A DNA stretch of 64,000 nt from Hyphomicrobium_A sp964620915 (GCA_964620915.1 CAZUKP010000001.1:1-64000); one strand, 5' to 3'; counted from the first letter of the stretch, positions 8,653 through 18,205 are shown. A program made the numbers and translations. Notes: generated by a model not told the origin, from the sequence alone.

Positions 8653-9626
8653 GCCGGCACCTCGCTGGCCTTTGCTGGGGAAGGCTGTCCTTCCCAACGC
8701 CGGTCGCTTGCGCCGCCAGCAAGCCGCATGATGAGTGTGAGCAGTGGTTCGGCGGCGGGCCGGTCGGTGTGGTGCACAAGGAACGACCAGCCAAGCCGCT
8801 TGGCAAGGAACTCAAGCTCGGTGCGATGCGCTTCCAGTCGCTCTTGGTATCTTTCGCGCAAGCCCTGCACGCGATCGGCCGTCCATCGGACGTCGCCGGT
8901 GGGGCTCAAGAATTCTGTGCGGCCCTCGTATGGCAGCGTCTCCTCGGCGGGATCGAGAATTTGCACGAGGTGGCCGACGGCTCCATCGGCGGCAAGGGAC
9001 TCGATATGCTCACGCGTGCGCGCGATCGGGTCGAGGAAGTCGCTGAAGATCATCGCGCCTGAGAAGCGTGTCAGATGCGTCATGGGAGGCTGGCTTGCCG
9101 TGAGTAGAGCGTCACTCTCGTGCGCGACAATCGCCTCGGCCATGCGCGTGGCGGCCTTGCGGCTCGCTGTCGGTAGCGTGAGCCCAAGAAGGGCGACGCG
9201 CTCGCCGCCGCGTACCAGAAGCTCGGCGGCCGCGAGCATGAGCAGCATTGCGCGGTGCCGTTTCGTTGTGTTTGAGAGATGACTTTGAAAGTCCATCGAG
9301 GCCGACAGATTGGACCAGAGCCAGACCGTGTGGGCGGCCTCCCATTCGCGCTCGCGCACGAACAAGTGGTCTGAGCTGGCCGAGCGGCGCCAATCGATCT
9401 GACGCGCTGTATCGCTCGACTCGTAGTGACGAAATTGCCAGAACGTTTCGCCCGGCCCCGAACGGCGCCTGCCGTGGATCCCGTGGGCAACAGTTTGTGC
9501 GATCCGGTTGGCCTCGATGACAATCTCGGGCAACCGATCCGCAAGACCGTGCGCTTCACGCTCCAGGGCAAGGACCCCGGCGCTCCCGGCGGGCCCCTGC
9601 CGCGACTTCCCGGCGGCTTTCGCCAT
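8649..9626 (-). CDS. DUF58 domain protein
   Basis: A 325-residue soluble protein. The DUF58 core is clear: RRRSGPGETFWQFRHY, then D-x-ARQIDWRRSA and FVREREWE, leading into a VWA-like domain. In DUF58 proteins the metal-site motif is usually DxSxS; here the segment reads NLSAS, with Asn-106 in place of the first Asp, so metal binding may be weakened. DUF58 proteins are regularly encoded beside MoxR AAA ATPases, which act on them as chaperones. The gene follows moxR with only a three-base gap and overlaps the DUF4159 gene by four bases, so the cluster is almost certainly one operon. Confidence 0.92.
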   Translation of the reverse strand: MAKAAGKSRQGPAGSAGVLALEREAHGLADRLPEIVIEANRIAQTVAHGIHGRRRSGPGETFWQFRHYESSDTARQIDWRRSASSDHLFVREREWEAAHTVWLWSNLSASMDFQSHLSNTTKRHRAMLLMLAAAELLVRGGERVALLGLTLPTASRKAATRMAEAIVAHESDALLTASQPPMTHLTRFSGAMIFSDFLDPIARTREHIESLAADGAVGHLVQILDPAEETLPYEGRTEFLSPTGDVRWTADRVQGLRERYQERLEAHRTELEFLAKRLGWSFLVHHTDRPAAEPLLTLIMRLAGGASDRRWEGQPSPAKASEVPA

Positions 9627-9629
9627 TCG

Positions 9630-10628
9630 TTACTCCACCGCAGCGACGAGGCGAGAAATGATGGTGCTGAGATCCTGACCTTCGGCGCGCGCTGTGAAGG
9701 TCAAAGCCATGCGGTGCTTGAGCACCGGCTCTGCAAGTGCAATCACATCGTCGACGGATGGGGCAAGGCGACCATCGATCAGAGCCTTTGCTCGGACAGC
9801 AAGCATAAGCGCTTGGCTTGCGCGCGGACCGGGCCCCCAGGCGATGTAGCGGTCCGTCTCATCGTTCTCTCCCATGTCCGGGCGAGCGGAGCGCACCAGC
9901 CTGAGGATCGCGTCGACGACTTTGTCGGGAACTGGGATTTGGCGCACGAGCTTTTGGATCGCCATCAGTTCGGCTGCCGAGAGGACCGTCTCAACGTGGC
10001 GCTCCTCGGTACCGGTCGTGGCATGGAGCATGCGCCGCTCGGCGGCAAAATCGGGGTAGCCGACGTCAACCTGCAACAGGAAGCGGTCGAGCTGGGCCTC
10101 GGGTAGCGGATAGGTTCCTTCGTGCTCGAGCGGGTTTTGTGTCGCGAGCACGTGGAAAGGCGTTGGAATGTCGTAGCGCTCACCGGCAACCGTGACGTGG
10201 TGTTCTTGCATGGCCTGCAGGAGCGCGGACTGCGTCTTCGGGGAGGCGCGGTTGATTTCGTCAGCCATCAGCAGTTGCGTGAAAATCGGCCCCTTGATCA
10301 AGCGGAAGGAACGCCGCTCGCCGGGAATGTCCTCCAGCACCTCCGAGCCGATGACGTCTGAGGGCATAAGGTCGGGCGTGAACTGAATGCGCTTGGCGTC
10401 GAGCCCCAGCACTTTGCCCAACGTCTCAACCAGAAGCGTTTTCGCCAGCCCAGGCACACCGATCAGCAGGGCATGACCGCCGGACAGGATCGTCACCAAT
10501 GACCGCTCGATCACCACATCCTGACCGAAAATAACGGAGGCGGCGGTCTTGTGGGCCCGCTGCACCCGCTCGGCGGCCGCCTCGAGGCGTGGGACAATAT
10601 CTGCTTGGGGTTCGGTCATTGTGCTCAT
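9630..10628 (-). CDS. MoxR-family AAA+ ATPase
   Basis: A 332-residue MoxR-type chaperone ATPase. Walker A (GVPGLAKT) is at residues 57-64, Walker B reads LLMADEINRASPKTQSALLQAMQE, sensor 1 lies in LATQNPLEHEGTYPLPEAQLDRFL, and the C-terminal lid follows. The start at 10628 (MSTMTEP) is preferred; the open frame extends upstream to 10727 but that part lacks family resemblance. It leads the four-gene cluster reading towards 3624 and probably remodels the DUF58 and VWA-like partners. About 295 bases of divergent intergenic DNA separate it from the DUF1285 gene. Confidence 0.95.
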   Translation of the reverse strand: MSTMTEPQADIVPRLEAAAERVQRAHKTAASVIFGQDVVIERSLVTILSGGHALLIGVPGLAKTLLVETLGKVLGLDAKRIQFTPDLMPSDVIGSEVLEDIPGERRSFRLIKGPIFTQLLMADEINRASPKTQSALLQAMQEHHVTVAGERYDIPTPFHVLATQNPLEHEGTYPLPEAQLDRFLLQVDVGYPDFAAERRMLHATTGTEERHVETVLSAAELMAIQKLVRQIPVPDKVVDAILRLVRSARPDMGENDETDRYIAWGPGPRASQALMLAVRAKALIDGRLAPSVDDVIALAEPVLKHRMALTFTARAEGQDLSTIISRLVAAVE

Positions 10629-10923
10629 AATGACATTAGCTCGCTTCTGTTGCCCAATAAAACTACGGATCGGCGATGTGAACGGATTGTGAAAAGCAAC
10701 GATCAGCGTCGCACTCGGTCGGGTCAAGTGAATGTTGCGTTAGATTAGGGAAAGGGTGTCACACCTGTTGGTAGATGCCTATTCTCACAAAGTCGGGCCC
10801 CTATCCCCGCGTGTCGCAAGGGTTAAGTCGTTGCGTCCCTAATGCATCCACGCGGCTCAAATGGGGATTCGCCCAAAATTTGCGAGTGGGTGCGGGCTGG
10901 CGGGCGTCAATGGCTGAGGAACG

Positions 10924-11493
10924 ATGGACGGCGCGGAATCGGACAAAAAGCGCAATCTCGGGGAATTACAGGGCCTTCTCCTGAAATCGCTGGAGGGCAC
11001 TCCGGCTCCTGTTGATTACTGGGACCCGCCCTACTGCGGCGACATTGGGCTCAAGATCCGTGCCGATGGTACGTGGCTGTACCAGGAGAGCCCGATCGGG
11101 CGCATGTCCTTGGTAAAGTTGTTTGCGCGTGTCCTGCGAAAAGATGAGGACGGTCGCACCTACCTTGTCACACCGGCCGAGAAGGTGGACGTGGCGGTTG
11201 AAGACGCCCCCTTCCTCGCCGTTGAAATGGAGGCGCACGGTGCGGGCAGCGATCAGGAGCTTGTCTTTCGCACAAATGTTGACGACGTCGTTCGATGCGG
11301 CACCAACCAACCCCTGCGGTTTGCCCGCCAAGAGCAGACGGGAGGATTGAAGCCCTATGTCCGTGTACGTGGGCGCCTTGATGCGTTGCTCACCCGCGCA
11401 CTTACATATGATCTATCCGAGCTGGTGGTCGAAAGTGCGGGGAAACTCGGTATCTGGAGCGGCGGGGTATTTTTCAGGGTCATGGATGTTTAA
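10924..11493 (+). CDS. DUF1285 domain protein
   Basis: A 189-residue protein matching DUF1285: PVDYWDPPYCGDIGLKIRADGTWLYQESPIGR, LVKLFARVLRKDEDG, YLVTPAEKVDVAVEDAPF and a final GVFFRVMD. No signal peptide or membrane helix. In many alphaproteobacteria DUF1285 genes stand divergently from moxR, as here, which suggests a shared regulatory region. Function is unknown. The ATG at 10924 follows a purine-rich stretch (GAGGAACG). Confidence 0.88.
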   Translation: MDGAESDKKRNLGELQGLLLKSLEGTPAPVDYWDPPYCGDIGLKIRADGTWLYQESPIGRMSLVKLFARVLRKDEDGRTYLVTPAEKVDVAVEDAPFLAVEMEAHGAGSDQELVFRTNVDDVVRCGTNQPLRFARQEQTGGLKPYVRVRGRLDALLTRALTYDLSELVVESAGKLGIWSGGVFFRVMDV

Positions 11494-11597
11494 CGATCAT
11501 ACATACTTGTCATGGTCTTTCTTTCCCGGAGCCCGTTGTCCGTTGACCTTGCGCGGCGGTCCAGGCATCGTCGGCCTTAGCCGTGATCGGGAATGAG

Positions 11598-11933
11598 ATG
11601 TTGCGATTGATCGCAGGAATATTGGTGACGTTTGCTGTCGCTTTGGCGCCCGTAGCGGGATGCGCATGTCCTGCGCCCGCGCAAGCCGGCACCCATCAGA
11701 ACCAAGATGCCGGCGCGGTGCATCACGCTGATCACACCACCCCATCGCCGTGTTCCGATCACGACCGGCCTGCGTTCGGCACTTTCTGTAAATTGCTGTG
11801 TGGTGGTGCTCTACTCACGGCGCTGCCGTCGCCGGATGTCCCCCTCGTGGAGCGCACGTTCGCGCGTGCCATTGTTCCTGACCTTCGCGAGGGTCTTGAT
11901 GTAAGGCCGCCGGCCCCACCTCCCCGAACCTGA
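11598..11933 (+). CDS. Small secreted His/Cys-containing protein upstream of cusBA
   Basis: A 111-residue product with a hydrophobic N-terminus (MLRLIAGILVTFAVALAPVAG) followed by a Cys pair, consistent with a signal peptide or lipobox-like site. The middle contains several His and Cys (THQ, VHHADHT, CSDHD, FCKLLC) and the end is Pro-rich (RPPAPPPRT). Such small His-rich secreted proteins commonly precede metal efflux operons; the layout recalls DUF2946-like proteins, but I cannot assign the family. The start at 11598 has GGGA just upstream; a GTG at 11583 is in frame. It ends 94 bases before cusB and is co-oriented. A role in periplasmic copper or silver binding is inference. Confidence 0.65.
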   Translation: MLRLIAGILVTFAVALAPVAGCACPAPAQAGTHQNQDAGAVHHADHTTPSPCSDHDRPAFGTFCKLLCGGALLTALPSPDVPLVERTFARAIVPDLREGLDVRPPAPPPRT

Positions 11934-12027
11934 GCTTTCCAAAACCAAATGGGTTTTGTGCCCGATGCTTCGTTGGCGCCGCGCGTTCGCGTGCGTTGGG
12001 CCAACGGTCCAGCAGAAATAGTGAGTA

Positions 12028-13440
12028 ATGGAAAGGCTCTCAGCCATGGGACGGAAGTCCAAGTGGGTCGCGGCCGTGATTGGTCTTGCGATTATCATCA
12101 TTGCCGCCTTGGTGATTGCCGGCGGCGATGATCTTGCGTTCATGAACGTCGACAAAGATGCTCAGGACGACGCGGCGAAAGAAGAATCGACGGAAACCAA
12201 TCCGCCGCGCGAGGACAAGATCCTCTACTACCGCAATCCTATGGGTCTGCCGGATACGTCTCCGGTCCCAAAGAAGGATTCAATGGGGATGGACTACATC
12301 CCCGTCTACGCCGATGAAGGTGCAGAGGCCGGCAGCAGCGCCATTAAGATCAGTCTCGATCGTGTGCAGCGCTCAGGCGTTCGCACCGACACGGCGAGGA
12401 TGCGCAAGGTCACGCGCCCCGTCCGTGCACCCGGCATCGCCAAGCAGAATGAGCGCACCATGCATGCGGTGACGCTCAGGGCCGATGCTTTTATCGAGAA
12501 GCTGTATGTCGACGAGACCGGTGCGCAAGTCAAAAAAGGTCAGCCACTGTTTCGCATCTACAGCCCAGCGATGGTCAATGCGCAAGTCGATTACGGCATC
12601 ACCTTGCCCACACGAAGCTCGCGCGACCGAAGCCTGAAGGGGGCAGAGCAAAAGCTGCGCAATCTTGAGGTGCCCCAAGCCGTCATCGACGAAATGCGCA
12701 ACACGGGCGAGCCGGTAATGTCCTTTGACTGGCCCTCGCCGACAGACGGCTTCGTCATGAAGAAAAATGTCGTCGACGGACAGATGGTGCGCATGGGCGA
12801 CGAGATCTTCCGTATTGCGGGCCTGGATAAGATTTGGGTTATCGCCGATATCGCTGAGCAGGACATTGGGCAGGTTCGCGTTGGCGCTCCTGCACGCATC
12901 ACCTTCGAAGCCTATCCCAATCACGCCTACGAAGGCCGCGTCACGTTCATCCTGCACGAGCTCGACATGCGCACGCGCACGGCCAAGGTCCGCATCGAGG
13001 TCGACAACCCGGACCATCTCATCAAGCATGAGATGTTTGCCGACGTTGAAATCGACACTGGCGCTGGCGATGCCGCGCGTCTTACGGTGCCTCAGTCTGC
13101 CTTGATCGATTCAGGCAATCGCAAAGTCGTCATCGTTTCAAAAGGTGACGGACGCTTCGAGCCGCGCGACGTCAAAGTCGGCGTGCGCGGCGAGGGTCTC
13201 GTTGAGATAAAGGAGGGCATCAAGGCCGGAGACGAGGTGGTGGTTCGCGCCAACTTCCTGATCGACGCGGAAAGTAATCTCAAAGCGGCTCTGAGCGGGT
13301 TTACGGCCGACAGCACCGCCGGTGAGGCAAACCCAATGCCTGGTCATGAGCCGCATGAGGGAATGGCCGCGCCCATGGAGCCTGAGAGTAAGGAGGGCTC
13401 CCCGCAAGACCATACCGGCCACAAGATGGAGAGTGAATGA
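12028..13440 (+). CDS. cusB: Cu(I)/Ag(I) efflux periplasmic adaptor CusB
   Basis: A 470-residue membrane-fusion protein of heavy-metal RND pumps. One N-terminal helix (about 11-30) is followed by a heavy-metal binding motif around 65-100 (YYRNPMGLP, then KKDSMGMDYIPVY). The barrel-sandwich and beta-barrel domains follow (TLRADAFIEKLYVDETGAQVKKGQPLFRIYSP; VDGQMVRMGDEIFRIAGLDKIWVIADI). The C-terminus is an extra Met/His-rich tail (GHEPHEGMAAPME, DHTGHKM) that could hold metal. An alternative start lies at 12046. It overlaps cusA by four bases (ATGA), so the two are coupled. No cusC lies beside it. Confidence 0.94.
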   Translation: MERLSAMGRKSKWVAAVIGLAIIIIAALVIAGGDDLAFMNVDKDAQDDAAKEESTETNPPREDKILYYRNPMGLPDTSPVPKKDSMGMDYIPVYADEGAEAGSSAIKISLDRVQRSGVRTDTARMRKVTRPVRAPGIAKQNERTMHAVTLRADAFIEKLYVDETGAQVKKGQPLFRIYSPAMVNAQVDYGITLPTRSSRDRSLKGAEQKLRNLEVPQAVIDEMRNTGEPVMSFDWPSPTDGFVMKKNVVDGQMVRMGDEIFRIAGLDKIWVIADIAEQDIGQVRVGAPARITFEAYPNHAYEGRVTFILHELDMRTRTAKVRIEVDNPDHLIKHEMFADVEIDTGAGDAARLTVPQSALIDSGNRKVVIVSKGDGRFEPRDVKVGVRGEGLVEIKEGIKAGDEVVVRANFLIDAESNLKAALSGFTADSTAGEANPMPGHEPHEGMAAPMEPESKEGSPQDHTGHKMESE

Positions 13441-16400
13441 TGATCGCGGGCCTTATTCGCTGGTCGGCGCGCAATCTCGTGCTGGTTTTGATCGGTGCGG
13501 TGCTGACGGCCGGTGCGGGTATCTACGCGGTCAAGAACGTGCCGCTCGATGCCATCCCCGACCTCTCCGATACCCAGGTGATCGTCTACACAGAGTACTC
13601 GGGCCAAGCACCGCAAGTGGTCGAAGATCAGGTCACCTATCCTCTTGCGACCGCCATGCTGTCGGTTCCCAAGGCCCGCGTCGTGCGCGGCTTTTCCTTC
13701 TTTGGCGTGTCCTTTGTCTACGTCATTTTCCAGGACGGAACGGACATCTACTGGGCGCGATCGCGCGTCTTGGAATACTTGAGCGGTGCGACGCGAGACC
13801 TTCCCACAGGCGTCACTCCGACCATTGGCCCCGACGCGACTGGTGTCGGCTGGGTCTACCAATATGTGGTGATGGCCGCGAAGCGCACCCTGGCTGAATT
13901 GCGCTCCACGCAGGATTGGCAGGTCAAGTTTGCCGTTGCGAATGCTGAGGGTGTGGCTGAGGTCGCAAGTGTCGGCGGCTTCGTGCGCCAGTACTCGGTT
14001 GTCGTCGATCCGAGGCGGTTGCGCGCCTTCGATATTTCACTCGAACAGGTCCGCGAGGCGATCCGCATGTCCAATATGGACGTCGGAGGTCGCGTCGTTG
14101 AGCTTGCCGAGACCGAATTCATGGTGCGCGGGCGCGGATACTTGCGCGGCGTCGATGACATCGAGCAGATCGTCCTCAAATCCGAAGAGGGTGCGCCGGT
14201 TCTGCTGCGCGATGTTGCACGTGTGGAACTCTCGCCAGATGAACGCCGCGGGATCGCCGAGCTCAATGGAGAAGGCGAGGTCGTCTCAGGCATTGCCGTG
14301 CAGCGGTTCGGACAAAACGCGCTTTCTGTGATCGAAAACGTGAAGGCGCAGCTTGCTCAAATTACGCCGAGTCTGCCGGAAGGGACCGATATCGTCACCG
14401 TCTACGACCGCTCCGAACTCATCTACCGCGCCATCAACACGCTGAAAAGGACGCTTCTTGAGGAGAGCCTGATCGTCGCGCTCGTGTGCATGATTTTCCT
14501 TTTGCATGTGCGCAGCGCCCTCGTTGCCATCATCACGCTGCCGATGGGTATCTTGATCGCCTACATATGCATGAACGCGCTTGGCTTGTCCTCCAACATC
14601 ATGAGCCTTGGCGGTATTGCGATCGCGATCGGCGCGATGGTCGATGCAGCCATCGTCATGATCGAAAATGCGCACAAGCACTTGGAGCGTGCGCCACCCG
14701 GAAAACCACGAACCGAAATTCTCATTGAGGCGGCGAGCGAGGTCGGGCCCGCCCTGTTCTTCTCGCTTTTGATCATCACGGTTTCGTTCTTGCCGATCTT
14801 TGCTCTCGAAGCGCAGGAAGGCCGCCTGTTTCGCCCGCTCGCCTACACCAAGACGTTTGCAATGGCGGCGTCGGCCCTGCTGTCGGTCACGCTTGTTCCC
14901 GCACTCATGGTGCTCTTTGTGCGAGGACACCTGATCCCGGAGAAAAAGAACCCGCTCAATCGCTTTCTGATCTGGATCTATCGTCCCGTCATCAAGGGCG
15001 TCCTGAAAGCCAAGACCCTGACGATCGCACTGGCTGCGCTGGTGCTCGCGGTGACCCTGTGGCCAACATCGAAGCTTGGCAGCGAGTTCATGCCGATGCT
15101 CAACGAGGGCACGTTGATGTACATGCCGACCACGTTGCCCGGGCTCTCTATCACCAAGGCAGCCGAACTGCTGCAGACGCAAAACAAGATCATCAAGACG
15201 TTCCCGGAGGTGGATTCGGTCATCGGCAAAGCTGGCCGCGCTGCAACTGCGACCGATCCCGCCCCGACGGAAATGTTTGAGACTGTCATCAATCTGAAGC
15301 CCGAGAGCGAGTGGCGCTCAGGCATGACGGTTGACAAGCTGGTCAACGAGATGGATCGCGCGCTGCAGTTCCCTGGCGTTTCGAATGCCTGGACCATGCC
15401 GATCAAGGCGCGCATCGACATGCTGGCAACGGGCATTCGCACGCCCGTTGGCATCAAGGTTCTCGGACCGGACCTGAAGGAAATAGAAAAGCTTGCGCGC
15501 GAGATCGAAGCGGTTTTGCGGGCTGTGCCCGGCACTTCCAGCGCCTTCGCGGAGCGCATTATCGGCGGTTATTATCTGGAGATCGTACCTAACCGGCGCC
15601 AGTTGGCGCGCTACGGGCTGGCTGTCGGCGATGTTCAACAGGTCATCGCATCCGCCCTGGGTGCAGAAACGGTGACGACGACGGTAGAGGGTCGCGAACG
15701 ATACGGTGTCAGTTTGCGCTACCCGCGTTCGGTTCGCAGCGATCCCGAAGCGATTTCCCGCGAGGTTCTGGTGCCTCTCGCCAATGGTGCCTCGGTCCCC
15801 CTGGGACAGATCGCCGACGTGCGACTGACACAAGGACCAGCGTCAATCCGCACCGAGAACGCCCAGCTTGCCGCCTACATCTTCGTTGATGCACGTGAGC
15901 GCGATCTAGGTAGCTATGTGGCTGATGCGCGCCGGGCGGTCGCCGAAAAGGTCAAGTTTCCGCCGGGCTACTTTGCGGTGTGGAGCGGCCAGTTCGAATT
16001 CTACGAGCGGGCCAAGCAGCGACTATTGATCGTGGTGCCGCTGACCCTCCTTATCATTCTCTTGCTGCTCTACCTCAACTTTCGGGATATGACTGAAACG
16101 CTGATCGTCATGCTGTCGCTTCCCTTCTCTCTCGTTGGCGGGCTATGGCTCATGTGGTGGATCGGCTTCAACCTTTCCGTCGCGGTTGCCGTCGGCTTCA
16201 TAGCGTTGGCGGGCGTAGCGGCAGAGACGGGCGTCGTCATGCTGATCTATCTCGATCACGCATTGAAGGCGCATCGCGCCAAGGCCAAGGAGGAGGAGCG
16301 AACGTTTTCACGCGCCGACCTCAACGATGCCATCATGGAAGGTGCTGTCGATCGCGTGCGCCCCAAGATGATGACCGTCACGGCGATCATGGCCGGATTG

Positions 16401-16586
16401 CTTCCGATCCTTTGGAGCACGGGAACCGGGTCTGAGGTGATGCAAAGGATTGCCGTACCGATGGTCGGCGGCATGGTGTCGTCGACAATCCTGACGTTGG
16501 TCGTGATCCCGGCAATCTACGCGCTCGTCAAAGGCTTCGGGCTAGGAAAGGTGAAGGCACCGGAACTCCAAGGGGCGCCGGCCTAG
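13437..16586 (+). CDS. cusA: Cu(I)/Ag(I) efflux RND transporter CusA
   Basis: A 1049-residue heavy-metal RND pump with the usual twelve helices and two large periplasmic loops. The helix-4 motif GAMVDAAIVMIENAHKHLE holds Asp-403 for proton transfer. Met-563 (LMYMPTTLPG), Met-613 (TEMFETVI) and Met-662 (RIDMLATG) have the same spacing (50 and 49) as the E. coli CusA methionine triad 573/623/672 that binds Cu(I) or Ag(I). This supports copper/silver rather than zinc/cobalt/cadmium specificity. It starts inside the cusB stop. Its end overlaps by four bases the convergent gene at 16583-17044. Confidence 0.96.
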   Translation: MMIAGLIRWSARNLVLVLIGAVLTAGAGIYAVKNVPLDAIPDLSDTQVIVYTEYSGQAPQVVEDQVTYPLATAMLSVPKARVVRGFSFFGVSFVYVIFQDGTDIYWARSRVLEYLSGATRDLPTGVTPTIGPDATGVGWVYQYVVMAAKRTLAELRSTQDWQVKFAVANAEGVAEVASVGGFVRQYSVVVDPRRLRAFDISLEQVREAIRMSNMDVGGRVVELAETEFMVRGRGYLRGVDDIEQIVLKSEEGAPVLLRDVARVELSPDERRGIAELNGEGEVVSGIAVQRFGQNALSVIENVKAQLAQITPSLPEGTDIVTVYDRSELIYRAINTLKRTLLEESLIVALVCMIFLLHVRSALVAIITLPMGILIAYICMNALGLSSNIMSLGGIAIAIGAMVDAAIVMIENAHKHLERAPPGKPRTEILIEAASEVGPALFFSLLIITVSFLPIFALEAQEGRLFRPLAYTKTFAMAASALLSVTLVPALMVLFVRGHLIPEKKNPLNRFLIWIYRPVIKGVLKAKTLTIALAALVLAVTLWPTSKLGSEFMPMLNEGTLMYMPTTLPGLSITKAAELLQTQNKIIKTFPEVDSVIGKAGRAATATDPAPTEMFETVINLKPESEWRSGMTVDKLVNEMDRALQFPGVSNAWTMPIKARIDMLATGIRTPVGIKVLGPDLKEIEKLAREIEAVLRAVPGTSSAFAERIIGGYYLEIVPNRRQLARYGLAVGDVQQVIASALGAETVTTTVEGRERYGVSLRYPRSVRSDPEAISREVLVPLANGASVPLGQIADVRLTQGPASIRTENAQLAAYIFVDARERDLGSYVADARRAVAEKVKFPPGYFAVWSGQFEFYERAKQRLLIVVPLTLLIILLLLYLNFRDMTETLIVMLSLPFSLVGGLWLMWWIGFNLSVAVAVGFIALAGVAAETGVVMLIYLDHALKAHRAKAKEEERTFSRADLNDAIMEGAVDRVRPKMMTVTAIMAGLLPILWSTGTGSEVMQRIAVPMVGGMVSSTILTLVVIPAIYALVKGFGLGKVKAPELQGAPA

Positions 16587-17044
16587 CGGACCGTCTCGAA
16601 ATAGTCCGTGAGATCGATCGTCGGGAATTCGAAGACGGTCGGCGTGCATGTGCCCGTCTTGCGCACCTTCAATGTGCAAGCAAACGACTTGCCGTCGGCG
16701 ATACCATACTTGGAGAGATACTTTTCCCCTGGATACCAGCTGTTCGTTAGCCTCAGCGGATGCTCGCCGGCGCCGGCCACTCCGGGATCGGAACCTTCTG
16801 CAGGAGCGTACGTGTAGGCGACGTCATAACCCGCATAGCCGGGGCCGCCCGAAACTGTCTTCTGAGCTTGTGATGCTTCGGTCTGTTTGACCGCTGTGAT
16901 CGTGCAGGTGCCGGGATAATCGACATAAGTACATTCGCCACCGATCTTGTGTTCTTCGGTCTCCGCTGTTTCGTGTTTCTGCAACAAGTAAAACGAAAAC
17001 ACCGCCGCAGCGATCAACGCAAGTATCACAAATAGGTTGCGCAC
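16583..17044 (-). CDS. Hypothetical membrane-anchored or secreted protein
   Basis: A 153-residue product with one N-terminal helix (residues 3-20, NLFVILALIAAAVFSFYLL) and a periplasmic remainder holding four Cys (GGECTYVDYPGTC..., FACTLKVRKTGTC), which could form two disulfides. The pattern TGTCTPTVFEFP near the C-terminus suggests a beta-rich domain. I do not recognise the family. It is convergent with cusA, the last four bases of each overlapping, and probably has its own promoter in the 17045-17146 gap. Confidence 0.7.
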   Translation of the reverse strand: MRNLFVILALIAAAVFSFYLLQKHETAETEEHKIGGECTYVDYPGTCTITAVKQTEASQAQKTVSGGPGYAGYDVAYTYAPAEGSDPGVAGAGEHPLRLTNSWYPGEKYLSKYGIADGKSFACTLKVRKTGTCTPTVFEFPTIDLTDYFETVR

Positions 17045-17146
17045 GTTGCTTCCTCCCCAGGATGGCTACCGTGAGGATAGCGAATGCGAGCGGCATAGCA
17101 ATGCCGTCGGCCAACGCGCGCTGTATCTATCTGCCGCTCAACGGTC

Positions 17147-17416
17147 TCAATGAACTCTGAGCTCGGAATCGACGAGGCGCATCTCTGCAGGTGTCACAAG
17201 TCGTTTGTGTGCCACTGTCACCTTGTACAGCTTCCCGTCGAGCTCGGCCGTCCAAAAGTCGAGAAAACCTTTGAGCTTGGGAAAGCGCGGATGCAGATCG
17301 TATTCCTGCCAGATGTAGCTTTGCAGCAGCGCTGGGTGATCCGGCAGATGGTAGAGGATTTCTGCCGTCGTGAGGCTGTAACCGTTAAGAAGTGCGGAAA
17401 GCTCTTTTTCAGCCAT
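17147..17416 (-). CDS. Usg family protein
   Basis: An 89-residue protein matching the alphaproteobacterial Usg family throughout: YSLTTAEILYHLPDHPALLQSYIWQEYDLHPRFPKLKGFLDFW, then ELDGKLYKVTVAH. The family name comes from a gene found near trp genes; its biochemical role is not established, and no trp gene is present here. No signal peptide or membrane helix. The ATG at 17416 follows a GGGGGACGGATAC purine-rich stretch. Confidence 0.88.
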   Translation of the reverse strand: MAEKELSALLNGYSLTTAEILYHLPDHPALLQSYIWQEYDLHPRFPKLKGFLDFWTAELDGKLYKVTVAHKRLVTPAEMRLVDSELRVH

Positions 17417-17578
17417 CGTATCCGTCCCCCGTTACTTCCCCTCTTTCTGGTCGATACTTCGACTCGTTCATCTATGTGATTGATGATACGTGAGCACGGT
17501 CGGAGTACAATGGCTTTGTTTATGGAAGTCAGCACGTTGGCAGCAGCGGTGTGCGTGTGCTGACAGGCAAGAGTTCAC

Positions 17579-18205
17579 ATGTTCGAGCTAGCATTAACAA
17601 GCTTTGCGACGTTCTTTGCCACCATCGGGCCGGTCGAGGCGGCTGTCCTGTTTGCAACACTGACGCCAGAACTGAGTGCGCGTGGGCGCGCCGCGATCGC
17701 CCTTCGTGCAACGGCGATTGCTACCTTCATACTGTTGGTCTTCACGCTCCTTGGTCAGCCGCTGCTTGATCGCCTCGGTGTGACGATCCCTGCGCTGCAA
17801 ACGGCAGGAGGTGTCATTCTGTTTTTGATTGCACTGGACATGATTTTTGCCCGGCCCTCGAGTGCCTTCAAGCTGACGCAGCCGGAAGACGCCGAGGCAC
17901 ACATGAAAGATGATATCGCGGTGTTTCCGCTGGCGACTCCGCTCCTTGCCGGTCCTGGGGCCATGAGCGCCGGCATCCTTCTTGCTGCCAATGCAGATGG
18001 GAACACAGCCGCGCTTGCCGTCATCGTTGCAGCGCTTCTCGCTGTGATGGCCCTTACGCTTGCCTTGTTGCTCGCGGCTCAGCAATTGAGCGATGTCGTC
18101 GGAATCACGGCGCAACGCGTTTTGATGCGCGTCTTCGGCATCCTGCTCGCTGGGATTGCGGTTCAGGCACTGTTTGACGGCATCCGGGCAAGCGGCCTCG
18201 TTTAA
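17579..18205 (+). CDS. MarC family integral membrane protein
   Basis: A 208-residue protein with six predicted helices, which fits MarC proteins. Family marks are FFATIGPVEAAVLFATLTP at residues 12-30, the AGGVILFLIALDMI helix and FPLATPLLAGPGAMSAGILLA. MarC proteins have no firmly established transport substrate; the old link to multiple antibiotic resistance has been withdrawn for E. coli MarC. The ATG at 17579 is preceded by GGCAAGAG. It stands alone between two differently oriented genes. Confidence 0.92.
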   Translation: MFELALTSFATFFATIGPVEAAVLFATLTPELSARGRAAIALRATAIATFILLVFTLLGQPLLDRLGVTIPALQTAGGVILFLIALDMIFARPSSAFKLTQPEDAEAHMKDDIAVFPLATPLLAGPGAMSAGILLAANADGNTAALAVIVAALLAVMALTLALLLAAQQLSDVVGITAQRVLMRVFGILLAGIAVQALFDGIRASGLV

